From the NCBI GenBank assembly GCA_018223185.1, contig JAAEYW010000036.1:1-36873 (forward strand): 36,873 nucleotides of DNA, read 5' to 3'. Shown here piece by piece: positions 1 through 9,441 of the stretch (its first letter is position 1; each line of letters begins with the position of its first letter). The stretch is from Oceanospirillales bacterium (GTDB lineage Bacteria > Pseudomonadota > Gammaproteobacteria > Pseudomonadales > Balneatricaceae). The position numbers were made by a program, and so were the translations under genes. The notes beneath the pieces are model-generated. The model saw nothing but the letters and a program-made list of their open reading frames with translations. It ran no database searches and was not told where the DNA came from.

Positions 1-248
1 CGAAGATGGAAGGGGCGGTAGAACTGGCGGAAGAGATTTTCCATATGCCGGTGCGGCTGGCGTTACCAAGTGGTGTGCGGGGCATGGGGGATATCCTCAA
101 CAGTCCTATCTATGCTACCGGCATTGGTCTGTTGCAATACGCTAAACAGGATATTCAGCATCTGGGCGAAGCGGTAGCTGTTGACGATACAGTGGAGCGA
201 CCAAATGTACTGAACCGGATGAAAGCCTGGTTCCAGGGGAATTTCTAA
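1..248 (+). CDS. ftsA: Cell division protein FtsA, C-terminal end (5' truncated by window)
   Basis: The open frame enters at base 3 and ends with TAA at 246-248, leaving about 81 residues. The opening residues KMEGAVELAEEIFHMPVR, followed by a short PIYATGIGL stretch, match the last part of the actin-like ATPase domain of FtsA. The final residues MKAWFQGNF form the amphipathic C-terminal tail by which FtsA binds the inner membrane and tethers FtsZ. The downstream neighbour is ftsZ, the normal arrangement at the end of the dcw cluster. Most of the gene, including its start and ATP-binding motifs, lies outside the window. Confidence 0.93.
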   Translation, partial: KMEGAVELAEEIFHMPVRLALPSGVRGMGDILNSPIYATGIGLLQYAKQDIQHLGEAVAVDDTVERPNVLNRMKAWFQGNF

Positions 249-428
249 TGACTTACTAAATGAAATTCGGCGCAGGCAAAGACGTCTCGTAAGAATAAGT
301 ACAGCAGGGGTGGTTAGCGGATATAAACCCCCGATGATTGATGTGTTCACAGGATGTGACAGACAGCAACAAAACCGAATGCAATAAAAACAGGTGCGGG
401 TTGGGCACTGAACCTGGAGGGAAGGGAT

Positions 429-1625
429 ATGTTTGAACTAGTTAATAATATCGCACAGAACGCCGTCATTAAGGTTATTGGCGTAGGTGGTGGCGGCGGT
501 AATGCCGTGCAGCACATGGTCTCATCGGAGGTTGATGGGGTTGAATTTATCTGTGCCAATACGGATGCACAGGCGCTCAACAATATGGGGTCACGCAGTG
601 TTCTGCAGCTGGGTGGTGAAATTACCAAGGGGCTGGGAGCGGGCGCCAACCCCGATATCGGTCGTCAGGCTGCGCTGGAAGATCGCGATCAGATTGTTGA
701 GATGCTCAGCGGCGCGGATATGGTGTTTATCACCGCAGGAATGGGGGGAGGGACCGGCACGGGTGCGGCTCCTGTTGTTGCTCAGGTGGCAAAAGAACTG
801 GGTATCCTGACCGTTGCCGTGGTGACCAAGCCGTTTCCGTTTGAGGGCAAGAAGCGGATGCTGATTGCCGATCAGGGAATCAAAGAGCTGTCTGAACATG
901 TTGATTCGCTGATTATCGTGCCCAACGAAAAGCTGCTGCAGGTGCTGGGTAAAAACTGCACCCTGATGAAAGCGTTCGACGAAGCAAACGATGTCCTTAA
1001 AGGGGCAGTGCAGGGTATTTCTGACCTGATCATCCGTCCGGGTATGATCAACGTCGACTTTGCTGACGTACGCACCGTTATGTCAGAAATGGGCACATCG
1101 ATGATGGGTACCGGAATGGCCCGGGGTGAAAACCGTGCGATTGAGGCCGCTGAGGCGGCGGTACGCAGTCCGCTGCTGGAAGATGTTGATCTGATGGGGG
1201 CCCGGGGTATTCTGGTGAATATCACTGCCGGTCTGGATCTTGGGTTGGGCGAGTTCAGCGATGTTGGTCAGGTGATCGAAGAGTTTGCTTCTGATAATGC
1301 GATTGTGGTGGTGGGTACCGTTATCGATCCGGAAATGGTTGATGATATCAAGGTGACGGTGGTTGCTACCGGCCTGCAGAGAGCGAAGCAGGAAGATACC
1401 ACGGTAAAAGTGGTCAGTAACAACCGTAAGCCCGATGGTCAGCTGGATCTGAATCAACTGGAGCTGCCTGCAGTACACCGGCGTAAGGCGGACCATATCA
1501 GTGCTGAAAAAAATAGAGTGTCACACAGGGAACTTTCCGGGTCTGCGGAGTCGAAGAGTGGCACACAGGGGGAAACGGAGACCTATCTGGATATCCCGAC
1601 ATTTCTGCGGCGCCAGGCGGACTAA
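429..1625 (+). CDS. ftsZ: Cell division GTPase FtsZ
   Basis: This 398-residue protein is the tubulin-like GTPase that forms the cytokinetic Z ring. The tubulin signature GGGTGTG lies at residues 106-112, and the N-terminal nucleotide loop [10 protein letters not shown] is present. The last residues, [14 protein letters not shown], are the conserved C-terminal peptide that contacts FtsA and ZipA. It is preceded by a variable linker of roughly 50 residues. Length is normal for the family. The start at 429 has a good ribosome site (GGAGGGAAGGGAT just before ATG). It follows ftsA with a 180-bp gap holding a small inverted repeat (TCACA-GGA-TGTGA, 347-359) but no clear terminator, so transcription from the upstream dcw cluster probably continues into it. 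Confidence 0.98.
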   Translation: MFELVNNIAQNAVIKVIGVGGGGGNAVQHMVSSEVDGVEFICANTDAQALNNMGSRSVLQLGGEITKGLGAGANPDIGRQAALEDRDQIVEMLSGADMVFITAGMGGGTGTGAAPVVAQVAKELGILTVAVVTKPFPFEGKKRMLIADQGIKELSEHVDSLIIVPNEKLLQVLGKNCTLMKAFDEANDVLKGAVQGISDLIIRPGMINVDFADVRTVMSEMGTSMMGTGMARGENRAIEAAEAAVRSPLLEDVDLMGARGILVNITAGLDLGLGEFSDVGQVIEEFASDNAIVVVGTVIDPEMVDDIKVTVVATGLQRAKQEDTTVKVVSNNRKPDGQLDLNQLELPAVHRRKADHISAEKNRVSHRELSGSAESKSGTQGETETYLDIPTFLRRQAD

Positions 1626-1673
1626 ATAGCAAGGGAGATGGTCTGGCGTTGCAGTGATTACACTAATCAGTTA

Positions 1674-1703
1674 TTGCTGATATAGCGCTATTTTTGTTAG
1701 TAT
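1674..1703 (+). promoter_or_regulatory. Candidate sigma-70 promoter for lpxC
   Basis: TTGCTG (1674-1679) and TAGTAT (1698-1703) are 18 bp apart, and the -10 element carries an extended TG motif (TGT before TAGTAT). It sits about 50 bp upstream of the lpxC start in an AT-rich gap. The match is by eye and untested. Confidence 0.45.
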
Positions 1704-1754
1704 GTCGCGTTAATTCGCCACACAAGAACACACCAAAGAGCCTTGGCATAAAAT

Positions 1755-2669
1755 ATGATCGGACAACGTACATTACGGAACAGCATTAAAGCAACAGGCG
1801 TAGGCCTTCATACCGGTCAGAAAGTGTATTTAACACTCAAGCCAGCGCCAGTGGATACCGGTATTGTTTTCCGTCGCGTGGATCTTGAACCGGCTGTTGA
1901 AATCCATGCACGGGCAAAAAATGTCGGCGATACGACTTTGTCGACTAACCTGCAGCAAGGCAATGTGCGTGTTTCGACTGTCGAGCACCTGCTGTCTGCG
2001 ATGGCCGGACTGGGAATCGATAATGCTTATGTTGAACTGAGTGCCGAGGAAGTTCCGATTATGGATGGCAGCGCTGCGCCATTCGTATTCCTGATTCAGT
2101 CTGCGGGTATTCAGGAGCAGAATGCTCCTAAACAGTTTATCCGGATTAAGAAAGAGGTTACCGTTCAGATTGATGATAAGGTTGCGACATTTAAACCGTT
2201 TAACGGTTTTAAAGTTGGCTTTACTATCGACTTTGATCACCCGGCTTTTGCTGATCGTAACATGGAAGCCAGTCTCGATTTTTCCAGCACTTCGTTCGTG
2301 AAAGAGGTCAGCCGGGCCCGTACCTTTGGCTTTATGCGTGACATAGAATACCTGCGTGGTCAGAATCTGGCTCTGGGTGGAAGCATGGATAATGCGATTG
2401 TGGTGGATGATTATCGTATCCTCAATGAAGATGGTCTGCGTTACGATGATGAGTTTGTAAAACATAAAGTCCTTGATGCGGTAGGCGATCTTTACCTGCT
2501 GGGTAAAAGCCTGATCGGAGAGTTTCACGGTTTCAAATCCGGTCACTATCTGAACAATTTGCTGCTGCGTAAATTGCTGGAAACAGAAGATGCATGGGAA
2601 ATTGTAACCTTTGAGGGGCGTGAGCAAGCAATGCCTATCTCATATTTGCAGCCCGCTGCTGTAAGCTGA
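1755..2669 (+). CDS. lpxC: UDP-3-O-acyl-N-acetylglucosamine deacetylase LpxC
   Basis: This 304-residue cytoplasmic zinc hydrolase catalyses the committed step of lipid A synthesis. The expected zinc ligands are visible: H78 (in [15 protein letters not shown]), H237 and D241 (in HKVLDAVGD). The catalytic H264 is in SGHYLNN. The substrate-binding segment with [13 protein letters not shown] is also intact. The length is typical (E. coli 305). It lies between ftsZ and secA as in many gammaproteobacteria. A strong terminator follows, so lpxC ends the preceding transcript and secA must have its own promoter. Confidence 0.98.
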   Translation: MIGQRTLRNSIKATGVGLHTGQKVYLTLKPAPVDTGIVFRRVDLEPAVEIHARAKNVGDTTLSTNLQQGNVRVSTVEHLLSAMAGLGIDNAYVELSAEEVPIMDGSAAPFVFLIQSAGIQEQNAPKQFIRIKKEVTVQIDDKVATFKPFNGFKVGFTIDFDHPAFADRNMEASLDFSSTSFVKEVSRARTFGFMRDIEYLRGQNLALGGSMDNAIVVDDYRILNEDGLRYDDEFVKHKVLDAVGDLYLLGKSLIGEFHGFKSGHYLNNLLLRKLLETEDAWEIVTFEGREQAMPISYLQPAAVS

Positions 2670-2686
2670 TTAGCACATACACTCTG

Positions 2687-2720
2687 AAAGCCGGACTAAT
2701 TAGTCCGGCTTTTTACTTTT
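2687..2720 (+). terminator. Intrinsic terminator after lpxC
   Basis: A perfect 26-bp palindrome at 2687-2712 (each arm AAAGCCGGACTAA or its complement) is followed by a T-rich tract. It starts 18 bp after the lpxC stop. The A-run on the left arm could make it work in both directions, but no minus-strand gene converges here. Confidence 0.9.
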
Positions 2721-2857
2721 TTTAAGGCCGATTTACCCTCAAAAAAAATATCCCTATTGAGATTCAATTTGATGCCCCAATAGAGGTAGAATGTTGCGTT
2801 AATTTAATACTTTAACCGGCTTAAGACCGCCGCTTCTAACAGGTAAAAAATCAGATT

Positions 2858-5593
2858 ATGTTCACTTCGATGTTAAAGAAGGTTTTTGGTAGTAAGAACG
2901 AGCGTGTACTCAAACAGATGGGTAAGGTCGTTAAGCAGATCAATAGCTATGAAAGCGAAGTTGAACAACTCTCTGATGATGATCTGAAAGCAAAAACGGT
3001 TGAGTTTAAATCACGTCTTGAACAGGGTGAATCGCTTGATGCCATTCTGCCGGAAGCTTTTGCGGTTGTCCGGGAAGCTTCACGGCGGGCTATGGGGATG
3101 CGCCACTTCGATGTACAGATGATCGGTGGTATTACCCTCCATGACGGTAAAGTTGCTGAGATGCGCACCGGTGAGGGTAAAACCCTGGTGGCTACTCTGC
3201 CTGTTTACCTCAATGCATTAGAGGGACGTGGCGTTCATGTTGTCACCGTAAACGATTATCTTGCCAGCCGTGATGCTGAGTGGATGCGCCCGCTGTATGA
3301 GTTTCTGGGGCTGAGCGTTGGCGTGGTTCTGTCGGGGCAGGATCCGCAAACCAAGCGTGATGCCTATCATGCGGATATTACCTACGGAACCAATAATGAG
3401 TTTGGTTTTGATTATCTGCGCGACAATATGGCTTTCAGTGTAGAGGATAAAGTTCAGCGGGATTTCTTTTTTGCCGTGGTGGATGAGGTGGACTCGATCC
3501 TCATTGATGAAGCGCGTACGCCACTGATTATCTCCGGTGCGGCGGAAGACAGCTCAGAGATGTATCGCAAGATGAATACTCTGATTCCGTCGTTAGAAAA
3601 ATATGATGGCGAGATTGATCCGAAAAGTGATGAAGAGATTGATGGCGACTTTGCTGTTGATGAGAAGAACCGCACCGTTGAACTGACTGAACGTGGTCAC
3701 CAGCGGATTGAGGATATGCTGGCGAAAGAGGGAATTCTGGCTGAGGGCGAGAGTCTTTATGCACCACAGAATCTGAGCCTTCTGCATCATGTTCTGGCGG
3801 CACTGCGGGCGCATAACCTGTTTCAGCGTGATGTGGATTACATCATTCAGGAGGGTCAGGTGGTCATCGTTGATGAGCATACCGGCCGTATTATGCCAGG
3901 GCGTCGCTGGTCTGAAGGATTGCATCAGGCTGTAGAGGCGAAAGAGGGCGTTCATATTAATCAGGAAAGCCAGACGCTGGCTTCGACGACTTTCCAGAAC
4001 TACTTCCGTCTCTATGAAAAACTTTCCGGTATGACCGGAACTGCAGACACTGAAGCGTTCGAGCTTAATCAGATCTACGGTCTGGATGTTGTGGTTATCC
4101 CGACTAACGTGCCGGTAGCCCGGATTGATTACAATGATCTGGTATTTCTCACAATCGAAGAGAAATATGAAGCGATTCTGAAAGAGATTGAGCACTGTGT
4201 TGAGCAGAAACGCCCGGTGCTGGTGGGTACTGCGTCGGTTGAGTCTTCTGAGATGATCTCAGCCTTTCTGAAAAAGAAAAAGATTCCCCACAACGTATTG
4301 AACGCTAAGAATCATGGTAAAGAGGCTGGCATTATTGCGGATGCCGGTCGTGCCGGTGCGGTGACTATCGCAACCAATATGGCGGGTCGGGGTACCGATA
4401 TTGTTCTGGGCGGTAAGTTTGAGTCGGTTCTGGAGGGGATGGATAACCCGACTGAAGAGCAGATTGCTGAGGCAAAAGCGGAGTGGCAGAAGCGTCATGA
4501 TGCCGTGCTGGAAGCGGGTGGTCTGCATATTATCGGTACTGAGCGTCATGAATCACGCCGGATTGATAATCAGTTGCGGGGCCGTGCTGGTCGTCAGGGT
4601 GATAACGGTTCTTCCCGTTTCTTCCTGTCACTGGAAGATGATCTGATGCGTATCTTCGCTTCAGACCGGGTGCGTCAGTTTATGAAAGCGCTGGGTATGG
4701 AGAAGGGTGAAGCGATCGAGCATAAGATGGTTTCCAATGCGATTGAGAAAGCCCAGCGTAAAGTGGAAGGCCGCAACTATGATATTCGTAAGCAACTGCT
4801 GGAATATGATGACGTTGCAAATGACCAGCGTCGTGCGGTCTATGATCAGCGCAATGAGCTGATGGCAACGTCTGACATCTCTGAGACGATTGAAGCGATT
4901 CGTGCGGAGGTGGTCGATAATGCAATCAGTGACTATATCAAGCCGCAGAGTCTGGAAGAACAGTGGGATATCCCCGGTCTGGAAAAACATCTGGAGTCTG
5001 AGTTTGGGCTTGAGATGCCACTGCAGGAGTGGTTGGATAAAGATGATACCCTGCATGAAGACACACTTCGTGAGCGTATTCTACGGGACATCGTAGAGGA
5101 TTATCAGGCTAAAGCAGCGATCGTCGGTGAAGAAAATATGCGCCTGTTTGAAAAGCAGGTGATGTTGCAGGTGCTGGATACTTTGTGGAAAGAGCACCTG
5201 CAGTCGATGGATATGCTGCGTCAGGGTATCCATCTGCGCGGTTATGCTCAGAAAAACCCTAAACAGGAGTATAAGCGTGAATCGTTTATTCTGTTTGAGC
5301 AGCTGTTAGAAAATATTAAGACTGACGTGATTAAAATTCTGAGTCATGTTCAGGTGCGTCAGCCTGAAGAGATTGAAGAGATGGAACGTCAGCGACGTGA
5401 GCAGGCGGCGCATCAGCAGATGAACTTCCAGCATGAGCAGTCTTCCGCTATGGTTGCAGATGAGTCTGGTGAGGAGGACGTTGTTGCAGGTGCAGAGCCA
5501 TTTGTACGCGACGGTAAGAAGGTAGGCCGTAACGATCCTTGTCCATGTGGTTCCGGAAAGAAATATAAGCAGTGTCACGGTAAACTGAACTGA
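2858..5593 (+). CDS. secA: Preprotein translocase ATPase SecA
   Basis: This 911-residue motor drives post-translational protein export through SecYEG. It has Walker A MRTGEGKT (102-109), the DEAD-type Walker [12 protein letters not shown] (209-219) and, in the second helicase domain, GRAGRQGD. It ends in the zinc-binding SecB-interacting tail with C895, C897, C906 and H907 ([14 protein letters not shown]). Length is normal and no frame break is seen. The Shine-Dalgarno sequence is weak (CAGG about 13 bases before the ATG). Unlike E. coli, the 188-bp gap after lpxC shows no secM-like frame, so translational-arrest control of secA by SecM is not apparent. A terminator follows the gene. Confidence 0.98.
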   Translation: MFTSMLKKVFGSKNERVLKQMGKVVKQINSYESEVEQLSDDDLKAKTVEFKSRLEQGESLDAILPEAFAVVREASRRAMGMRHFDVQMIGGITLHDGKVAEMRTGEGKTLVATLPVYLNALEGRGVHVVTVNDYLASRDAEWMRPLYEFLGLSVGVVLSGQDPQTKRDAYHADITYGTNNEFGFDYLRDNMAFSVEDKVQRDFFFAVVDEVDSILIDEARTPLIISGAAEDSSEMYRKMNTLIPSLEKYDGEIDPKSDEEIDGDFAVDEKNRTVELTERGHQRIEDMLAKEGILAEGESLYAPQNLSLLHHVLAALRAHNLFQRDVDYIIQEGQVVIVDEHTGRIMPGRRWSEGLHQAVEAKEGVHINQESQTLASTTFQNYFRLYEKLSGMTGTADTEAFELNQIYGLDVVVIPTNVPVARIDYNDLVFLTIEEKYEAILKEIEHCVEQKRPVLVGTASVESSEMISAFLKKKKIPHNVLNAKNHGKEAGIIADAGRAGAVTIATNMAGRGTDIVLGGKFESVLEGMDNPTEEQIAEAKAEWQKRHDAVLEAGGLHIIGTERHESRRIDNQLRGRAGRQGDNGSSRFFLSLEDDLMRIFASDRVRQFMKALGMEKGEAIEHKMVSNAIEKAQRKVEGRNYDIRKQLLEYDDVANDQRRAVYDQRNELMATSDISETIEAIRAEVVDNAISDYIKPQSLEEQWDIPGLEKHLESEFGLEMPLQEWLDKDDTLHEDTLRERILRDIVEDYQAKAAIVGEENMRLFEKQVMLQVLDTLWKEHLQSMDMLRQGIHLRGYAQKNPKQEYKRESFILFEQLLENIKTDVIKILSHVQVRQPEEIEEMERQRREQAAHQQMNFQHEQSSAMVADESGEEDVVAGAEPFVRDGKKVGRNDPCPCGSGKKYKQCHGKLN

Positions 5594-5640
5594 TTACTGA
5601 AGTTGGGTATTTACCCTGATCTGGTTATTGATTAATACAC

Positions 5641-5669
5641 AGAAAGCAGCGAAGCTGCTTTCTTTTTTT
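5641..5669 (+). terminator. Intrinsic terminator after secA
   Basis: The arms AGAAAGCAGC (5641-5650) and GCTGCTTTCT (5654-5663) form a 10-bp stem with a GAA loop, followed by a T run to 5669. It lies about 48 bp after the secA stop and before argJ. Confidence 0.92.
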
Positions 5670-5703
5670 CTATAGATTAAAGATAAGGTTTAAGGAGTCT
5701 GTA

Positions 5704-6921
5704 ATGGCGGTAGGTCCTGGCACGCTTCCAACGCTGCACCCGGTTGCAGGTTTTCGTATAGGTACAACCTCTGCGGGGGTTAAAAAGCCAGGCCGAAAAG
5801 ATCTGGTGTTAATGGAGATTGCAGAGGGGGCCAGCACTGCAGGGGTTTTTACCCTGAATCAGTTTTGTGCTGCTCCAGTGAGAATCTGTAAGTCTCACCT
5901 GCAACAGGGGATGCCATCATACCTGGTGATTAATACCGGTAATGCGAATGCCGGCACTGGTAAACAGGGGCATCAGGATGCACTGGATGTCTGCCAGGCT
6001 GTTGCAGAGCGTGCTGGCGTAGACCTCGCGCAGGTTCTGCCTTTTTCGACCGGAGTTATTGGTGAAAAGCTGCCGAAAGAACGCATCATTGCTGCGATTC
6101 CGTTAGCTTTTGATGCTCTTTCTGAGAATGGCTGGCTGGAAGCCGCCAGTGGTATTATGACCACTGATACCCGGCCAAAAGCGTATTCAATGCAACTGGA
6201 ACATCAGGGACAGGTGATTACCCTTACCGGCATCTCAAAAGGTGCGGGCATGATTAAGCCGAATATGGCAACTATGCTGGCCTATATTGCTACCGATGCC
6301 AGGGTTGAACCAGCCCTGCTGCAATCGCTGTTAAGCCGTGCAGCAGACCAGTCATTTAACCGTATTACCATTGATGGTGACACCTCTACAAACGACTCCT
6401 GCATGCTGGTTGCTACCGGCGCCAGTGGTGTTGAGGTGACTGAGGATAACAGTGAGCTGTTGGCGCTGTTTAGTAAGGCTGTAGACACGGTTTTACTGGA
6501 ACTGGCTCAGGCGATTATTCGCGATGGTGAAGGTGCAACTAAGTTCGTTACTATCAGTGTTGAGCAGGCTGCCAGCTCAGATGAAGCACTCAAAGTCGCC
6601 TATGCGGTTGCTCATTCGCCGCTGGTTAAAACAGCATTGTTTGCCAGCGACCCTAACTGGGGCCGGATTCTGGCTGCTGTGGGCTATGCAGGAGTCGATA
6701 ATCTTGATGTTGATACCCTGCAGATCTGGCTGGGAGAAGCTTGTATCGTTGAAAATGGTGGGCGGGCTGCCAGTTATACTGAAGAAGCGGGACAGGCGGT
6801 GATGAATCGTGAAGAGATCACTATCCGAATTATCCTTAATCGTGGTGATAAACAGGAAACCGTCTGGACCACTGATCTGAGTAAGGATTATGTGGCTATC
6901 AATGCGGATTACCGTTCTTAG
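5704..6921 (+). CDS. argJ: Bifunctional ornithine acetyltransferase / N-acetylglutamate synthase ArgJ
   Basis: This 405-residue enzyme of the cyclic arginine pathway transfers the acetyl group from N-acetylornithine to glutamate. The family is made as a precursor that cleaves itself at a conserved threonine. The motif KPNMATML is present, placing the nucleophile at T190 and predicting an alpha chain of about 189 residues and a beta chain of about 216. The oxyanion-hole region (TGVIGE near residue 118) and the C-terminal DLSKDYVAINADYRS are typical. A strong AAGGAG ribosome site lies 7 bases before the ATG. The next gene starts 30 bp downstream and is probably cotranscribed. Whether the enzyme is bifunctional or only the transferase cannot be decided from sequence alone. 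Confidence 0.97.
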   Translation: MAVGPGTLPTLHPVAGFRIGTTSAGVKKPGRKDLVLMEIAEGASTAGVFTLNQFCAAPVRICKSHLQQGMPSYLVINTGNANAGTGKQGHQDALDVCQAVAERAGVDLAQVLPFSTGVIGEKLPKERIIAAIPLAFDALSENGWLEAASGIMTTDTRPKAYSMQLEHQGQVITLTGISKGAGMIKPNMATMLAYIATDARVEPALLQSLLSRAADQSFNRITIDGDTSTNDSCMLVATGASGVEVTEDNSELLALFSKAVDTVLLELAQAIIRDGEGATKFVTISVEQAASSDEALKVAYAVAHSPLVKTALFASDPNWGRILAAVGYAGVDNLDVDTLQIWLGEACIVENGGRAASYTEEAGQAVMNREEITIRIILNRGDKQETVWTTDLSKDYVAINADYRS

Positions 6922-6951
6922 TCGATACTTACAGCCGGGTTGGTATAGGTT

Positions 6952-7884
6952 TTGTCGAAATTGATCCATGTCGCGGCAGCGGCGATCTTCAATGACGCCG
7001 GTGAGCTGCTTCTGGCGCTGCGCGATAAAGCGCAGCATCAGGGGGGCTTATGGGAGTTTCCCGGTGGAAAGGTTGAGCCGGGTGAGGATGTTCGCAGTGC
7101 ACTGTCCAGAGAGCTGCAGGAGGAGCTGGGAATTGAGATTGATCAGTCTGCCACCGTTCCCCTGATACAGGTTCCCTATCACTATCCTGATAAATCGGTA
7201 TTGCTCGATGTCTTTCGCGTAAACCGTTTTATGGGAGCGGCCTATGGCCGGGAGGGGCAGCCGCTTAACTGGGTCAGGCTTAGCGATCTGAGTGGATATC
7301 AGTTCCCGGCGGCAAACCGGCCGATTGTGAATGCGCTGTTGTTGCCCTCTGCGATGGCGATTACTCCGCAGTTACAGCCGGAACAATATAGTGGTTTTTG
7401 CGCTCAGGCCGTTCTGAAGGGCGCTCAGGCCATTATGCTGCGGGCAAAGCATCTGAGTGAAGCCGAGCAGGTGCGCCTCTATCAACAGCTCTCTGCTCAG
7501 TGTCAGGAGAAACCGATCATCTGGAATGGTTCGGTTGATATTGCTAACAGAGCTGCTGTATCAGCTCTCCATCTGAGTTCAGACAGATTGCTGCAACTGA
7601 GTCATCGCGAGGCGTATAACGGTCGCTGGCTAGGGGCTTCATGCCATAATGAAGCACAGATTCGCTGGGCAGAGAAAGTCGGGGTGGATTACATAACACT
7701 CTCCCCGGTACAGGCAACCTCGAGTCATCCGGAGGTGACCCCTCTGGGCTGGGCTGAATACTCCCGTCTGGTGAGTGAATCCTCTCTGCCCGTTTATGCG
7801 CTGGGCGGGGTATCAATGGAAGATCTTGCGCCAACTATTCAGGCAGGTGGTCAGGGGATAGCAGCGATCAGCTGTTTTTGTTGA
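6952..7884 (+). CDS. mutT: MutT-type Nudix hydrolase fused to a ThiE-like domain
   Basis: This 310-residue two-domain protein has an N-terminal half (about 1-130) carrying an intact Nudix box: G39, E45, R53-E54 and E57-E58 in GGKVEPGED...RELQEELG. It is expected to hydrolyse oxidised nucleotides such as 8-oxo-dGTP. The C-terminal half (about 140-310) resembles thiamine-phosphate synthase/TenI barrels, with DYITLSPVQATSSHP and a closing YALGGVSMEDL. Such fusions are known in gammaproteobacteria and the role of the second domain is unclear. The start is a TTG at 6952. A second TTG at 6961 (LIHVAA) is possible, as AUAGG lies at 6945-6949 and the spacing suits the later codon better. It follows argJ closely and is convergent with yacG across the REP array. 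Confidence 0.9.
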   Translation: MSKLIHVAAAAIFNDAGELLLALRDKAQHQGGLWEFPGGKVEPGEDVRSALSRELQEELGIEIDQSATVPLIQVPYHYPDKSVLLDVFRVNRFMGAAYGREGQPLNWVRLSDLSGYQFPAANRPIVNALLLPSAMAITPQLQPEQYSGFCAQAVLKGAQAIMLRAKHLSEAEQVRLYQQLSAQCQEKPIIWNGSVDIANRAAVSALHLSSDRLLQLSHREAYNGRWLGASCHNEAQIRWAEKVGVDYITLSPVQATSSHPEVTPLGWAEYSRLVSESSLPVYALGGVSMEDLAPTIQAGGQGIAAISCFC

Positions 7885-7920
7885 AGCAGGGGGTTGTGAA
7901 ACTGCCAGGGTCTCAAATCA

Positions 7921-8427
7921 GTAAGCGCTGCATCCTGCAGCGATAAAACTTGCTGCCAGTGCAGGCCTTCGCCGCTGGAAGCGGCTCCTACAATAAAAAC
8001 AGATTCATCACAGAGGGCGCGATTATTAGTAGGCGCTGCATCTTGCAGCGATAAAGCCTCTGCACCTGAATATCCCTTCGCCGCTGGAAGCGGCCCCTAC
8101 AATATAAAACAGATTCATCACAGAGGGCGCGATTATTCGTAGGCGCTGCATCTTGCAGCGATAAAGCCTCTGCACCTGAATATCCCTTCGCCGCTGGAAG
8201 CGGCCCCTACAATATAAAACAGATTCATCACAGAGGGCGCGATTATTCGTAGGCGCTGCATCTTGCAGCGATAAAGCCTCTGCACCTGAATATCCCTTCG
8301 CCGCTGGAAGCGGCCCCTACAATATAAAACAGATTCATCACAGAGGGCGCAGATTAGTAGGAGCTGCATCTTGCAGCGATAAGGTTCTCTGCCAGTGCAG
8401 GCTATTGCCGCTATAAGCCCTCATACA
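7921..8427. repeat. Tandem array of paired REP-like inverted hairpins (BIME-like), about 4.5 units
   Basis: Units begin with GTAGG/GTAAG at 7921, 8029, 8139, 8249 and 8357, giving periods of 108, 110, 110 and 108 bp. Each holds two hairpins. The first is CGCTGCA-TCT-TGCAGCG after a GTAGG head. The second, about 45 bp on, is GCCGCT-GGA-AGCGGC followed by CCCTAC, i.e. the same GTAGG head in inverted orientation. A 5' GTAG head beside a GC-rich hairpin is the hallmark of Pseudomonas-type REP elements mobilised by RAYT transposases. Units at 8029 and 8139 appear identical, and the one at 8249 matches them until its last few bases. The outer units differ inside: both carry CTGCCAGTGCAGG instead of CTCTGCACCTGAATATCCC. 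The last unit is decayed. This stretch, plus its flanks 7885-7920 and 8428-8508, holds no credible gene. Confidence 0.88.
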
Positions 8428-8508
8428 GGGAAGCTTAAAGCCAGAAGCATATACATCCGCTTTTTCTGTGGCCCTCCGTGGTAAAAACGCCATACAGGAG
8501 AAGTACTG

Positions 8509-8745
8509 TCAGTGCAGCGGCCGGTCCAGATAATCAGCGCTTTCGCTGTCTTCAAAGCTGCTACTGTAATCGTCAACGCTTGGCTCTGCCGGGATCTGAT
8601 ACTCTTCTGAAGCCCAGGCGCCAAGGTCTATCATTTTACACCGCTCGCTGCAAAATGGCCGAAAAGGGTTGTCGCTGCTCCACTCCTGCTCTTTGCTGCA
8701 GGTTGGGCATGCTACCAGTGGTTTTTTCTTTACAGGCTTATCCAT
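8509..8745 (-). CDS. yacG: DNA gyrase inhibitor / zinc-binding protein YacG
   Basis: This 78-residue zinc-ribbon protein begins [16 protein letters not shown]. The zinc ligands are the pair CPTC near residues 13-16 and the pair CSERC near 32-36, the family's CX2C-X15-CX3C pattern. The acidic tail ([17 protein letters not shown]) is typical. In E. coli YacG binds GyrB and inhibits gyrase. The ATG at 8745 overlaps the end of coaE by 8 bases (8738-8745), which argues for translational coupling and for this start over longer upstream ones in the same frame. It is the last gene of the pilBCD-coaE-yacG run. Confidence 0.95.
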   Translation of the reverse strand: MDKPVKKKPLVACPTCSKEQEWSSDNPFRPFCSERCKMIDLGAWASEEYQIPAEPSVDDYSSSFEDSESADYLDRPLH

Positions 8746-9355
8746 AGTCAGACTCCCGTTCCTGCCGTGCCTGGTGCAGGAACTTATTGTGCAATTGTTC
8801 AACCTGCGGTTTAAGGTCGTCGATAGTGCCACTGTTATCGATCAGATCATCCGCTTTCGCAATGCGCTCGCCCCGGGGAATCTGTGCTGCGATTATCGCT
8901 TTGACCTGTGCGGTATCGGTAGTGTCCCGGACGGTGGTACGACTGATCTGGGTCGCTTCATCCACGTCCACTACAACGATATGGTTAACCAGCAGGTGCT
9001 GATCTGTTTCCAGTAGCAGAGGTGAGGCGAGAATAGCATATTCTGAGTCGGACTGATCGAGTTTAAGTAAAATGCGATCTCTTATCAGGGGGTGCAATAG
9101 TTGCTCTAGCCAGTCCCGCTGACGCGGGGTTTCAAAGACAATTTTTCTCAGCGCTTTACGATCAAGGTGACCGTTTTCTAAAAGAATGTCTTCACCAAAT
9201 CTCCGGGCAATTTTAGCCAGTGCCGGCTCGCCGGGCTCTACTACTTCTCTGGCAACCTGATCCGCATCGATTACAGTGATATTCTGTTGCTCAAATAAGC
9301 GCGAAACTGCAGATTTGCCACTGCCAATTCCGCCGGTAAGACCTACTACAAACAT
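8738..9355 (-). CDS. coaE: Dephospho-CoA kinase CoaE
   Basis: This 205-residue enzyme phosphorylates dephospho-CoA in the last step of coenzyme A synthesis. The P-loop [11 protein letters not shown] at residues 6-16 is intact, and [17 protein letters not shown], typical of the family, follows. Length matches the usual 200-206. It stands between pilD and yacG, the conserved order in pseudomonads and relatives. The spacer from pilD is made largely of 14-bp tandem repeats. The start has only a weak ribosome site (AGAGAG upstream of ATG on the minus strand). Confidence 0.96.
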   Translation of the reverse strand: MFVVGLTGGIGSGKSAVSRLFEQQNITVIDADQVAREVVEPGEPALAKIARRFGEDILLENGHLDRKALRKIVFETPRQRDWLEQLLHPLIRDRILLKLDQSDSEYAILASPLLLETDQHLLVNHIVVVDVDEATQISRTTVRDTTDTAQVKAIIAAQIPRGERIAKADDLIDNSGTIDDLKPQVEQLHNKFLHQARQERESDYG

Positions 9356-9372
9356 ATCAGTCTCTCTGAATT

Positions 9373-9441
9373 TAGTGTCTTATAAATATAGTGTTATAAG
9401 TATTGTGCTAGAAGTATTGTGTATAAGTACCATTCTATAAG
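9373..9441. repeat. Degenerate 14-bp tandem repeat in the pilD-coaE spacer
   Basis: Five units lie at 9373-9386, 9387-9400, 9401-9414, 9415-9427 and 9428-9441 (14, 14, 14, 13, 14 bp). Read on the minus strand the common pattern is CTTATAnCACnATA, for example CTTATAGAATGGTA, CTTATACACAATA and CTTCTAGCACAATA. The first unit in transcription order contains the pilD stop codon (TAG, 9437-9435). Confidence 0.8.

Noticed and set aside
1830-2627. A 265-residue open frame antisense to lpxC
   Set aside because: Shadow of lpxC, with no ribosome site or recognised family.
8133-8369. A 78-residue minus-strand open frame with an internally repeated sequence
   Set aside because: It is a by-product of the 110-bp REP doublet array; its repetition follows the DNA repeat and no ribosome site is seen.
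7921-8427. Possible CRISPR array
   Set aside because: Repeats of about 110 bp lack unique spacers of constant length, and each holds two GTAGG-headed hairpins; no cas genes are near. The REP/BIME interpretation fits better.
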